A stretch of 6,609 nucleotides of DNA from an uncultured Eubacteriales bacterium (GCA_902474785.1 CABRXB010000066.1:1-6609), one strand, 5' to 3'; shown: positions 1 to 6,498, numbered from the stretch's first letter. The notes: generated from the letters alone by a model not told the origin. Made by a program: numbers and translations.

Positions 1-1
1 G

Positions 2-1192
2 CAGGGGCTTGCCTGTCTGCTGACCGAAAAGCCGTTTCCCTACATCAATGGTTCGGGCAAACACAACAACTGGTCTATTGGCACCGATACGGGGCATAAT
101 CTATTAGAACCGGGGAAAACGCCCTATGACAATGCGCAATTTCTCATCTTTTTGTCGGCCGTGATCCGCGCCGTTGACAAGCATGCGCCGCTGCTGCGCC
201 TCTCCTGCGCCTCCGCGTCCAACGACAGGCGTTTGGGGGGCCACGAGGCGCCGCCCGCCATCATCTCCATGTTCCTGGGCGACGATCTCATGGATGTGAT
301 CGAAAAGGTCAAGAGCAATGTGGAGCAGCCCGAGCGGGCGCAGGCGCTGCGCTTTGGCGTGCCCACGCTGCCTGAAGTGTACCGCGATGCCACCGACCGC
401 AACCGCACCTCCCCCTTTGCCTTCACAGGCAACAAGTTTGAGTTTCGCATGCCGGGCGCATCGCAGTCGTTGTCCGAGTGCAATACGGTGCTCAACACCA
501 TTGTGGCGGAGTCGCTCGACCACATTGCAACCCGCCTTGAGATGGCCGACGATTTTGCCGCCGAGGTGCGCGAGATCTTTCGTGACATCCTCTTTGGGCA
601 TGAGCGCATCCTCTTCAACGGAGATGGATATTCAGAAGAGTGGCAAAAAGAGGCTGCGCGCCGCGGCCTGCCCAACATCACAAACACGGTGGACGCCATC
701 GGCGCGCTCAAAAATGCGCCCACCCGCCTGCTCTACGAGAGATACGGCGTTTTCACCGCCCCGGAGCTCGACGCGCGCTATGAGGTGCTGCTCGACCAGT
801 ACACCGAGCAGATCATGCTCGAAGGGCGCGTGGTGGCCGATATGACGCGGCGCCAGATCATCCCGGTTTGCATCGACTACCTGTCGCACTTTGCCGGCAA
901 CATTGTGGCGGCGCGCGCTTCGGGGCTCGACTGCAAGGGCATGGACGAGGACATGGTGGACATCGACGATGCCGGCGCACAGTTGCGCCGCCGTTTGATT
1001 GATCTTGAAAAGGCGCTTGCCGCCCCGCTGCCCGCAGATAAGGCAAAGGCGGCCGCCGTTGCGCGCGACGATATTCTGGTGAAAACGCAGCGGCTTGGCA
1101 AGGCCTGCGACAAGCTCGAACGGCTGCTGCCGCGCGCCATGTGGCCGATGCCCACCTTTGACGACATGCTCTATGAGGACATTCAGGTGTAG
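2..1192 (+). CDS. glnN: Glutamine synthetase type III, C-terminal 396 residues (5' end outside window)
   Basis: This cytoplasmic enzyme makes glutamine from glutamate, ammonia and ATP and is a central step of nitrogen assimilation. The frame is open from base 2, with no start, so the gene is cut by the window edge; type III enzymes are about 700 residues, so somewhat over half is present. Bases 47-76 encode NGSGKHNNWS, the type III form of the conserved glutamine synthetase NGSG-H motif. Bases 206-262 encode ASASNDRRLGGHEAPPAI, matching the family block I remember as ND-H-RLG--EAPPAI, with Arg in place of the usual His. The long helical region after it and the ending MWPMPTFDDMLYE fit the C-terminal extension specific to type III (GlnN), which types I and II lack. 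The flippase gene follows after 51 bases with no terminator between. The family assignment is secure; whether the enzyme is normal upstream cannot be seen. Confidence 0.95.
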   Translation, partial: QGLACLLTEKPFPYINGSGKHNNWSIGTDTGHNLLEPGKTPYDNAQFLIFLSAVIRAVDKHAPLLRLSCASASNDRRLGGHEAPPAIISMFLGDDLMDVIEKVKSNVEQPERAQALRFGVPTLPEVYRDATDRNRTSPFAFTGNKFEFRMPGASQSLSECNTVLNTIVAESLDHIATRLEMADDFAAEVREIFRDILFGHERILFNGDGYSEEWQKEAARRGLPNITNTVDAIGALKNAPTRLLYERYGVFTAPELDARYEVLLDQYTEQIMLEGRVVADMTRRQIIPVCIDYLSHFAGNIVAARASGLDCKGMDEDMVDIDDAGAQLRRRLIDLEKALAAPLPADKAKAAAVARDDILVKTQRLGKACDKLERLLPRAMWPMPTFDDMLYEDIQV

Positions 1193-1226
1193 CGCACAAA
1201 GACAAAGCAGGCCGCAAACAGCGGTC

Positions 1227-1233
1227 GGAGGAG
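1227..1233 (+). promoter_or_regulatory. Ribosome binding site selecting a TTG start
   Basis: GGAGGAG ends 10 bases before the TTG at 1244. No ATG or GTG in the right frame lies at suitable spacing. The next in-frame ATG (1268) would remove residues 1-8, whose K-Q-S-F sequence is typical of the N-terminus of SpoVB/YtgP proteins, so the TTG is preferred. Confidence 0.7.
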
Positions 1234-1243
1234 AACAGTAGTT

Positions 1244-2869
1244 TTGAGCACGAAACGACAGAGCTTTATGGAAGGCGCCCTCATTTTGATGGTGGCCGGT
1301 TTTTTGGTCAAGGTCATTGGCGCCATTTTCAAGATTCCGCTTTACAACGTCATCGGCGGCAAGGCCATGGCCTATTTTACAGTGGGTTACGACGTGTATG
1401 TGTGGATGTACATCATCACCACCGCCGGCCTTCCCGTGGCCATCTCGCGCATGGTCTCCGAGAGCAACGCGCGCGGCCGGTACGACAATTCGCGCCGCAT
1501 CCTCTATGTGGCCTTTTCCGCCTTTTTGACGCTGGGAGTGGCAGGTTGCTGCATTCTCTTTTTCGGGGCTGACGCTCTGGCCGGATTTATGAACAACCCG
1601 AGCGCCGCCCCCGCCATTCGCGTGATCGCGCCGGCCGTGCTCTTTGAAATTGTGATGAGCTCCTACCGGGGCTATTTCCAAGGCAATCAGAACATGATGC
1701 CCACCGCCATCTCGCAGATCATCGTGGCCATCGCCAAGCTGGGCGGCGGCATCGTGGCGGCAAACTATGTGCTGGGCCTTGGGCTGCCCGAGCAGCAGGC
1801 GCTGCCGCTGGCCGCCGCCGCCGCGATCTCGGGCGTGACGCTGGGCACCCTGCTTGGCGCCGCCTACCTGATGGTGCGCAAACTCTTTTTCAAACCAAAC
1901 AAACTGGCCAACGTGCCCGAGTCGCGCGCCCTCGAACCCTATGGCCAGCTTCTGCGGCGCCTGATCTTCATCACGGTGCCCATCGCCATCGGTTCGATGG
2001 TGTCGTCGGTCTCCAATCTGGTCGATACGGCGCTCATCATGAGCCGTCTGCTCGACGGGGCGGGCTTTTCCCAGAGCGCGGCAGAGACCGTTTTTGGCAC
2101 CTATTCGGGCATGACGCGCACCATGTTCAACCTGCCGTCGGCGCTCATCATTCCCATCGGCGTCTCTGTGATCCCGGCCATTGCCGAAAAGTTCATCCAG
2201 ACCAAAAAGCAGGACGCCTCCGAGATCCTGGCCTCCTCCCTGCGCGTGGCAACGCTGATGGCCATGCCCGCGGGGTTTGGCCTCTCGCTCATGGCAAAGC
2301 CCATTCTTTCGCTGCTCTACTCCTCGCGTCCCGCGGAGGTGGCCATCGCCGCCCCCACGCTCACGCTGCTGGGATTTGCCGTCACCTTTGTCTGCCTCGA
2401 TTCGATCACCAACGCCATTTTGCAGGCCATCGGCCGCGAGCGCGTGCCGGTTGTCACCATGCTGATCGGCGGACTTGTCAAAATCGCCACCACCTATGTG
2501 CTGGTTGGCATTCCCTCTTTGAACATCATGGGCGCGCCTTTTTCCACGCTGCTGTGCTACGGCACCATCATTGTGCTCAATTTCTCGGTGCTGCACAGGG
2601 AGATCGGCTCGCTGCCCTCGGCCGCCGCGCTGTTTGGCAAGCCGCTGCTCTGTTCGATTGTCGCCTGTGGCGGCGCAAGGCTGCTGTACAATGCCACAGT
2701 GGGCGCGCTTGGCAATATGGCCTCGACCGTCCTTGGCATCGGGTTTGCCGTGCTTGCCTACGGCGTTTTGGTGCTTTACACCAAAACCCTGCACCGATCT
2801 GACGTGGAGTTGCTCCCAAAAGGAGAAAAACTTGCGAAACTACTTGAAAAACGGGGATGGATGATATAA
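1244..2869 (+). CDS. SpoVB/YtgP-type polysaccharide biosynthesis flippase (MOP superfamily)
   Basis: This is a 541-residue polytopic inner-membrane protein of the multidrug/oligosaccharidyl-lipid/polysaccharide exporter superfamily, which flips undecaprenyl-linked sugars such as lipid II across the membrane. The evidence is the family's N-terminal block (residues 7-35, QSF-EGALILMVA then VKVIGAIFKIPL), the TM2 block ending in TTAGLPVAISRMVSES (59-74), SSYRGYFQGNQNMMPTAISQ (139-158) and ALIIPIGVSVIPAIAE (300-315), with hydrophobic segments spread over the whole length as expected for about 14 helices. The length is close to Bacillus YtgP (MurJ) and SpoVB. In B. subtilis the paralogue YabM sits directly before yabN, which carries a MazG domain; here the flippase is likewise directly before mazG, so a YabM/SpoVB role in cell-wall or spore-cortex precursor export is likely. 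Sequence alone does not tell which paralogue it is. The start is TTG with a good ribosome binding site; the stop lies one base before mazG. Confidence 0.92.
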   Translation: MSTKRQSFMEGALILMVAGFLVKVIGAIFKIPLYNVIGGKAMAYFTVGYDVYVWMYIITTAGLPVAISRMVSESNARGRYDNSRRILYVAFSAFLTLGVAGCCILFFGADALAGFMNNPSAAPAIRVIAPAVLFEIVMSSYRGYFQGNQNMMPTAISQIIVAIAKLGGGIVAANYVLGLGLPEQQALPLAAAAAISGVTLGTLLGAAYLMVRKLFFKPNKLANVPESRALEPYGQLLRRLIFITVPIAIGSMVSSVSNLVDTALIMSRLLDGAGFSQSAAETVFGTYSGMTRTMFNLPSALIIPIGVSVIPAIAEKFIQTKKQDASEILASSLRVATLMAMPAGFGLSLMAKPILSLLYSSRPAEVAIAAPTLTLLGFAVTFVCLDSITNAILQAIGRERVPVVTMLIGGLVKIATTYVLVGIPSLNIMGAPFSTLLCYGTIIVLNFSVLHREIGSLPSAAALFGKPLLCSIVACGGARLLYNATVGALGNMASTVLGIGFAVLAYGVLVLYTKTLHRSDVELLPKGEKLAKLLEKRGWMI

Positions 2870-2870
2870 A

Positions 2871-3692
2871 ATGAACCCTAGCAAAAATGGGAAAATTGAC
2901 CCAAAAGAGCTCATCAAGGAGCGCTACTCCTTTGAGGATTTTATCGCGCTGATTCGACTGCTTCGTTCTCCTGAGGGCTGCCCTTGGGACCGGGAACAGA
3001 CCCATGCCTCGATTCGCAAGAATTTTATTGAGGAAACCTATGAGGCGCTCGAGGCCATCGACAATGAGGATTTGCCCCTGCTGCGGGAAGAGCTGGGCGA
3101 TGTGCTGCTGCAAATCGGCCTGCATGTGGAAATGGAGGCCGAGCGCGGCGCCATGACGTTTGAAGATGTCATCACGGCGCTGTGCTCCAAGCTGGTGCAG
3201 CGGCACCCCCATGTCTTTGGCGATGTGCAGGGCAGCGATGTGCGCCAGGTGCTCGACAATTGGGAGGCCATCAAGATGCGCACCAAGGGGCAGCAGACCT
3301 ACACGGCTTCGCTGCGCAGCGTCCCAGCCTCCTTTCCCGCGCTGATGCGCGCGCAAAAGCTGCAAAACAGGGCTGCGCGCGCCGGTTTTGCATGGCCGGA
3401 TGCAATGTGCGCCTGGGACAAGCTGGAGAGGGAATGCGGTCAACTCAAAGCGGCCATACAGGAAGAGGACAAGCCCGCCCTGGAACAGGAGCTGGGCGAT
3501 GCTCTTTTTGCGCTGGTCGGTGTCGCGCGGCAGCTTGACATTGACGCAGAGGAGGCGCTGACTCGTGCGGGGCAGCGGTTTACCGACCGCTTTGCACGCA
3601 TGGAGGAGCAGGCGCTTTTGCAGGACAAGCCTTTGCACACATTGTCTTTGGAGCAGCAGCTTGCGTTGTTTGAGCAGCAAAAACGCGGATAA
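2871..3692 (+). CDS. mazG: MazG family nucleoside triphosphate pyrophosphohydrolase
   Basis: MazG hydrolyses nucleoside triphosphates to monophosphates and pyrophosphate in the cytoplasm and clears non-canonical or excess nucleotides. The 273-residue protein has the usual two repeats. Repeat 1 (about 20-125) carries GCPWDREQTH (36-45) and a complete all-alpha NTP-PPase metal site: EETYE at 54-58 and EELGD at 73-77. Repeat 2 (about 168-250) carries AGFAWPD (171-177) and QELGD (206-210), but the position of its first metal motif reads R187-E188-C-G-Q191 where the family has E-E-x-x-E. In E. coli MazG the second repeat is reported to be the active one, so the loss of one acidic ligand here is notable. 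Unlike Bacillus YabN there is no tetrapyrrole-methylase domain at the N-terminus. The ATG lies one base after the flippase stop, with only a weak G-rich ribosome site (2853-2860), which suggests translational coupling. Confidence 0.94.
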   Translation: MNPSKNGKIDPKELIKERYSFEDFIALIRLLRSPEGCPWDREQTHASIRKNFIEETYEALEAIDNEDLPLLREELGDVLLQIGLHVEMEAERGAMTFEDVITALCSKLVQRHPHVFGDVQGSDVRQVLDNWEAIKMRTKGQQTYTASLRSVPASFPALMRAQKLQNRAARAGFAWPDAMCAWDKLERECGQLKAAIQEEDKPALEQELGDALFALVGVARQLDIDAEEALTRAGQRFTDRFARMEEQALLQDKPLHTLSLEQQLALFEQQKRG

Positions 3693-3775
3693 GAAGAGCC
3701 TTTGCGGGGATGCTAGGGGAAAAAGGCATTTTTGCATATCCCTATTTTTGGGGAGCTAAAAAAATATATGGAAAT

Positions 3776-3780
3776 GAGGT
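3776..3780 (+). promoter_or_regulatory. Ribosome binding site of HU gene
   Basis: GAGGT lies 6 bases before the ATG at 3787, in an AT-rich leader. The 94-base gap to mazG and the terminator after HU suggest HU is also transcribed on its own, but I could not find a convincing -35/-10 pair; the best is TTGCAT (3732-3737) with A-rich sequence 18-19 bases on, which is poor. Confidence 0.6.
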
Positions 3781-3786
3781 ACTCGC

Positions 3787-4062
3787 ATGAACAAGTCTGA
3801 AATGGTTGCAGCGATCGCTGAAAGAACCGGTCTTTCAAAGAAGGACGCAGAAAAGGCGCTGGTGGCCTTTATTGAGGAGACCACAAGCGCACTGAAAAAT
3901 GGAGAGAAGGTCCAACTGGTTGGGTTTGGCTCGTTTGAGGTCAAGACCCGCGCCGCCCGCAAGGGCCGCAATCCCCAGACCAAGGCCGTCATCACCATCC
4001 CCGAGTCCAAGGCCCCTGTTTTCAAGGCTGGAAAGTCCTTTAAGGATGAGGTCGCGAAGTAA
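3787..4062 (+). CDS. hup: HU family DNA-binding protein
   Basis: HU is a small histone-like protein that binds and bends DNA as a dimer, with little sequence specificity, and helps compact the nucleoid and support replication, recombination and transcription. The 91-residue length is exactly that of the family. It has the N-terminal helical part MNKSEMVAAIAE--GLSKKDAEKA (1-24), the VGFGSFEV strand (45-52), the GRNPQT tip of the DNA-binding arm (60-65) and the closing FKAGKSFKDEV (79-89). All diagnostic parts are present and nothing is truncated. HU genes are often found just after mazG in clostridia, followed by an RqcP (S4 domain) gene; here HU is the last gene before a terminator. IHF is unlikely given the GRNPQT arm, length and organism type. 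Confidence 0.96.
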   Translation: MNKSEMVAAIAERTGLSKKDAEKALVAFIEETTSALKNGEKVQLVGFGSFEVKTRAARKGRNPQTKAVITIPESKAPVFKAGKSFKDEVAK

Positions 4063-4117
4063 GACAGCGTCTGTTTTTGGCTTGTCAGTTGAGGGCAGTC
4101 CCTTCAATAGAAATGGA

Positions 4118-4150
4118 GCACCGCAGCAAAAAAGCTGCGGTGCTTTTTGT
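4118..4150 (+). terminator. Rho-independent terminator after HU
   Basis: A perfect 10-bp stem (4118-4127 GCACCGCAGC with 4134-4143) closes an A6 loop and is followed at once by TTTTTGT (4144-4150). It starts 55 bases after the HU stop. On the opposite strand the stem has no T tract, so it acts rightward. Confidence 0.93.
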
Positions 4151-4200
4151 CTGTCTGGGGCTGCTGAAAGAGGAGCCCCGGCCGATTGGACAACGATGGG

Positions 4201-4251
4201 TAAAAAGATGCAGCGTCCGGACTGGCGCAGGGCCTTTTGTCCGGGCGCTGC
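4201..4251 (-). terminator. Candidate leftward terminator (long hairpin)
   Basis: 4210-4222 pairs with 4239-4251 over 13 positions around a 16-base loop. Read leftward, the stem is followed by ATC and then TTTTT (4206-4202), as in an intrinsic terminator for the leftward genes. Against this, it is about 310 bases after the last stop, and the single T4216-G4245 pair is a wobble only in rightward RNA; leftward it becomes an A-C mismatch. No T tract follows on the rightward side. Confidence 0.4.
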
Positions 4252-4442
4252 TAGAGAAGGGTTCGAGTCGGATGGCCGCGCTTTTATTTGCAGGTGGCAA
4301 GATGTCAAGAATGGGATCTGTGATCTGCGGCGTTTTACCTGGCGGTGGATGAATCTGTCGCGAATGGCACTTCGCTGTTGATCGAAAAGGCCAGCGTCTT
4401 GCCAGGCGCTGAAACCCCGACGTCTGGCGACAGAATAAAAGG

Positions 4443-4501
4443 AAAGAGGCGCCTTTTTGACAAAGACGCCCTTTTTGAGAACTTTAGAGGCGTCCCTCTT
4501 T
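4443..4501 (-). terminator. Inverted repeats, possible leftward terminator with alternative folds
   Basis: Fold A pairs 4443-4453 (AAAGAGGCGCC) with 4489-4492 and 4495-4501 (GGCG, two-base bulge, CCTCTTT). Fold B pairs GACGCC (4465-4470) with GGCGTC (4489-4494). Both use 4489-4492, so they exclude each other. Leftward, fold A is followed by CCTTTTATT and begins about 60 bases past the DUF3795 stop, a usual place for its terminator. The stretch also holds a near-direct repeat, CGCC-TTTTTGA at 4450-4460 and CGCCC-TTTTTGA at 4467-4478. Confidence 0.35.
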
Positions 4502-4515
4502 ATCAAATACTGTGG

Positions 4516-4578
4516 CGACCCCAAATACGTCGATGAGGCGGGCGCGTGATCTGCGTCACTCATGGGGGTCGTTTTTTT
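4516..4578 (+). terminator. Candidate rightward terminator with long internal fold
   Basis: CGACCCC (4516-4522) pairs with GGGGTCG (4565-4571), followed directly by seven Ts (4572-4578). The 42-base interior can fold further: ATGAG (4533-4537) with CTCAT (4559-4563), or GTGA (4546-4549) with TCAC (4556-4559), which overlap at C4559. The right arm lies within the last codons of the leftward DUF3795 gene. It could stop rightward read-through from HU or end a transcript starting in 4151-4515. Confidence 0.45.
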
Positions 4579-5102
4579 CTGCGGAGTTTCAATTCCAAGC
4601 TTCTTTTCTTTGCAATTTTCTGAAATACGCCTACAACATACGCGCTTTTTTCCCTGTCAGGCAATTGAGCCAAATCTGTGTTTGCCTCAATTTGCAACAG
4701 GGCTTCTTTGAGGTCTGCCAACTCCAGCAGATTGACAGCCACACAGTAAAAACTTTTTCTGCGCCCATCGTTGTAGCGAGAAAGCAGCGTGTTGAGAAGG
4801 TCCATCTTTTCTCTCAGTTCAAGATGATAAGATTCAATTCCTGTTGTTTTTGCCTTCTCAAGATCTGATTTTTGCCGTCTGTGTGTGATGAAACAGTCAA
4901 ACTCGTCGATGTGCCGATATCTTTCGCAAGGGTAGTGGGTGCATTCATAGCAATATTCCGGCTGCCCATGATCCAAGCTGCATCGGGCAATGGCGCAGGC
5001 CCGATTGCATCCGCTGCAGCGCCCTCCCAAAAACATGGGACAAAGCCCGCAATTGAGGCCGCAAAGAGAAAACAGTGGATTGTTTCGCGCAAAATCTTTC
5101 AT
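4560..5102 (-). CDS. DUF3795 family Cys-rich protein
   Basis: This small protein has a Cys-rich N-terminal half and a charged helical C-terminal half; no reaction is established for the family, and metal or Fe-S binding is inferred from its cysteines. With the ATG start it has 180 residues. It shows FSLCGLNCGLCPM (11-23), GGRCSGC (26-32), C36, ARCS (39-42), then EYCYECTHYPCERY (49-62), which is the DUF3795 pattern. The cysteines are C14, C18, C21, C29, C32, C36, C41, C51, C54, C59, C70 and C120. The tail is strongly basic (KIAKKRSLELKLRRKKRPP). I chose the ATG at 5102 because family members start shortly before the CGL-C--C motif. A TTG at 5153, behind a weak AAGGGA, would add 17 residues that do not look like the family. 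The gene is more AT-rich than its neighbours (21 of 60 GC in 4801-4860). It lies 89 bases downstream of the kinase-like gene on the same strand and may share its transcript. Confidence 0.85.
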   Translation of the reverse strand: MKDFARNNPLFSLCGLNCGLCPMFLGGRCSGCNRACAIARCSLDHGQPEYCYECTHYPCERYRHIDEFDCFITHRRQKSDLEKAKTTGIESYHLELREKMDLLNTLLSRYNDGRRKSFYCVAVNLLELADLKEALLQIEANTDLAQLPDREKSAYVVGVFQKIAKKRSLELKLRRKKRPP

Positions 5103-5191
5103 ACAAAAATCAACTCGCAATGGGATATTTGTTGGTCGGATAGATGTACGCAACGCGTCCCTTGTGCCAGGGCATGGAGCGGGGCAGGGCT

Positions 5192-6307
5192 TTAAAAAAA
5201 GTCGCTGGTGTCAAGCGTCAGGTCGCTTGTCTGCCGCACGTTGCAGCATTCCAGGTAACGCTCCTCCATGGGAATCCAAAGGGCTTTAAAACGGCTCGCG
5301 TCGCCCTCTCTGCGTTTCAGACGGTGCATTTGCCGCTCTTTGGAGCAGGTCAGGAAGATGGCCTTGTCATACTGCGCGACAAGGCGCGGATGCAGGCTGT
5401 AGCTCCCCTCCACAACGGTCAAACGGCGCGGCGGCAGGATAACCGCCTGATTTTGACGCTGGGTCGCACAGTCGAAGCTGCGGTATTCGATTTGCTCGCC
5501 CCGGCGCGCGGGGAGTATGGTCTGTTCCAAAAGACGCTCAAAGTCGATGTTCCCGCCGGGAAGCTGCTCCCAGTTTGGGTCGCGCGCGTCAAAGGGCAGG
5601 TAGAAGTCGTCCAGATGCAGCACATTGCAGGGGAAAAGCCGCTCGACAAGCGAGGCGAACTCCGTTTTGCCGCTGCCGCAGCGCCCGTCGATGGCGACAA
5701 CGGCGCGCACACCCGACTGCATCAGCTCCCAGATGGGCAGCAGCGCCGGGAAAAAATTCGCATAGTCGCAGTCGAGCACACGGTAATGGGGATGATAGGC
5801 CTCCCGAAAGACGGTGCTGTGATGCACGGGCGGACAGCCCTCTCCCTGGTATTGTTTGAGCCACTGCGCCATGCCGGGCACAGAAAGGCCGCCCAGCAGC
5901 GAGAGCTTGCCAGCCAGCCCCTCTTTTGTGCCGGTGTGTTCCAGGGCCGTGCGTGAAAAGAGCTCGGTCAGCAGGGGCGCGGCCTGCGCGGGATTGTAAT
6001 CGCCGTTGAGGTGAAACCGGCAAAGCCCGTCCCCGATGGGCTCCGCCGTGGGTGCGGCGGCATGGGAGGGGGCGTCGCCGCCCGCTATCTGCCGGCGCTC
6101 AGGACAAAGCCCGGTTCCGGCGCTGCCTGGCGCAGCGGCGATAACTTGCCACTCCTCGAGAAGGCGGGACAGGGCCGCCTGTTTGTCCGAGATCATATGC
6201 CCCGGGCCAAATTCACTTTGGTAGGCGAGCTTTCCGTAGTCGGTCGGCGTCATGAGAGGGTAGCGCGCGGCGTGCTGGTGCAGAATTTGCAAAAAGGAGG
6301 TGGTCAC
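5192..6307 (-). CDS. Two-domain uridine-kinase-like P-loop protein with clostridial N-terminal domain
   Basis: The 371-residue protein has two parts. Residues 200-371 form a uridine kinase/phosphoribulokinase-like P-loop domain: AVVAIDGRCGSGKT (202-215, Walker A G208 to T215), HLDDFY (231-236) with the likely Mg-binding aspartates, PNWEQLPGGNIDFERL (244-259) and VVEGSYSLHP (298-307), close to the VEG-Y element of uridine kinases. Residues 1-190 form a separate domain with YPLMTPTDYGKLAYQ (16-30) and SEFGPGHMI (31-39). I recall this motif from uncharacterised clostridial proteins, often joined to such kinase domains; its function is unknown to me. Residues 55-95 are Ala/Pro/Gly-rich and probably a linker or insertion. 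The substrate is probably a nucleoside or small phosphorylatable molecule, but true uridine kinase activity should not be assumed. The start is GTG with no strong ribosome site (GGGG 12 bases upstream); the next ATG (residue 19) would cut the conserved motif. Confidence 0.85.
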   Translation of the reverse strand: MTTSFLQILHQHAARYPLMTPTDYGKLAYQSEFGPGHMISDKQAALSRLLEEWQVIAAAPGSAGTGLCPERRQIAGGDAPSHAAAPTAEPIGDGLCRFHLNGDYNPAQAAPLLTELFSRTALEHTGTKEGLAGKLSLLGGLSVPGMAQWLKQYQGEGCPPVHHSTVFREAYHPHYRVLDCDYANFFPALLPIWELMQSGVRAVVAIDGRCGSGKTEFASLVERLFPCNVLHLDDFYLPFDARDPNWEQLPGGNIDFERLLEQTILPARRGEQIEYRSFDCATQRQNQAVILPPRRLTVVEGSYSLHPRLVAQYDKAIFLTCSKERQMHRLKRREGDASRFKALWIPMEERYLECCNVRQTSDLTLDTSDFF

Positions 6308-6498
6308 GGTTTGATGGCCCCATTTCTGTTGATTTTGTGGGCGCCGCCCGGCTGTTGCCGCGGCGGGACAGCGTTTGTCGGGAGACGAGAAGAGACGACG
6401 AATGTCGCGGGCGTGTTATCGCTGTTCTTTTTGCCGATGGGCGCAAAGTTGCAGCGCCTGGGTTCTTCGGTGCGATCAGGGAGCTTGACGATCAATTT
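6308..6498 (-). other. Long 5' leader of the kinase-like gene
   Basis: From the expected start point of the promoter at 6505-6533 to the GTG at 6307 there are about 190 bases with no gene I can support. They contain three foldable elements (given in top-strand coordinates): 6344-6352 with 6357-6366 (9 pairs, one bulged C, 4-base loop), 6368-6373 with 6420-6425 (ACAGCG/CGCTGT), and nested 6434-6437/6467-6470 around 6440-6444/6454-6458. None matches a riboswitch class I know. An open leftward frame without ATG runs through it and ends in TGA overlapping the GTG (6304-6307). Confidence 0.4.

Larger units (their letters stand above)
4151..4515. other. Gene-free intergenic stretch with strong inverted repeats
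   Basis: I see no supportable gene here: open frames in this part lack ribosome sites, cross the HU terminator and resemble no known family. It does hold inverted repeats: 4155-4162 with 4174-4181 (centre GGGGCT/AGCCCC), 4210-4222 with 4239-4251 (13 bp), CAGCG/CGCTG near 4392-4411, and the 4443-4501 group. A T-arm-like stretch near 4260 does not fold as a tRNA. The stretch separates convergent units, so some hairpins are probably terminators; a structured RNA is the alternative. Confidence 0.5.

Noticed and set aside
632..2794. A 720-codon open frame on the - strand, antisense to glnN and the flippase
   Set aside because: It is low-complexity, rich in His, Gly, Arg and Asp, matches no family, and lies opposite two clearly real genes; long antisense frames are expected from their GC-rich third positions.
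2577..3737. A 386-codon antisense frame over mazG
   Set aside because: It is opposite a complete MazG with intact motifs, and its translation looks like no known protein.
4256..4276. tRNA T-arm-like GGGTTCGAGTC
   Set aside because: The five bases on each side of the loop do not pair, and there is no acceptor stem or anticodon arm around it; it is also not a tmRNA end.
4077..4381. Small rightward open frames after HU
   Set aside because: They include the terminator stem and loop, lack ribosome sites, and are partly shifted continuations of HU.
3835..4563. A leftward 242-codon frame whose ATG overlaps the DUF3795 stop as ATGA
   Set aside because: The overlap is attractive, but the frame runs through the perfect HU terminator and antisense to HU, and its translation has no recognisable features.
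5195..5215. Possible leftward terminator at the end of the kinase-like gene (CGCT/AGCG then T7)
   Set aside because: The stem is only four pairs, and the Ts are the last Phe codons and part of the stop, so it is too weak to call.
5144..5956. A 270-codon rightward frame opposite the kinase-like gene
   Set aside because: The other strand has clear Walker A, DDFY and VEG motifs; this frame is its mirror and has no family features.
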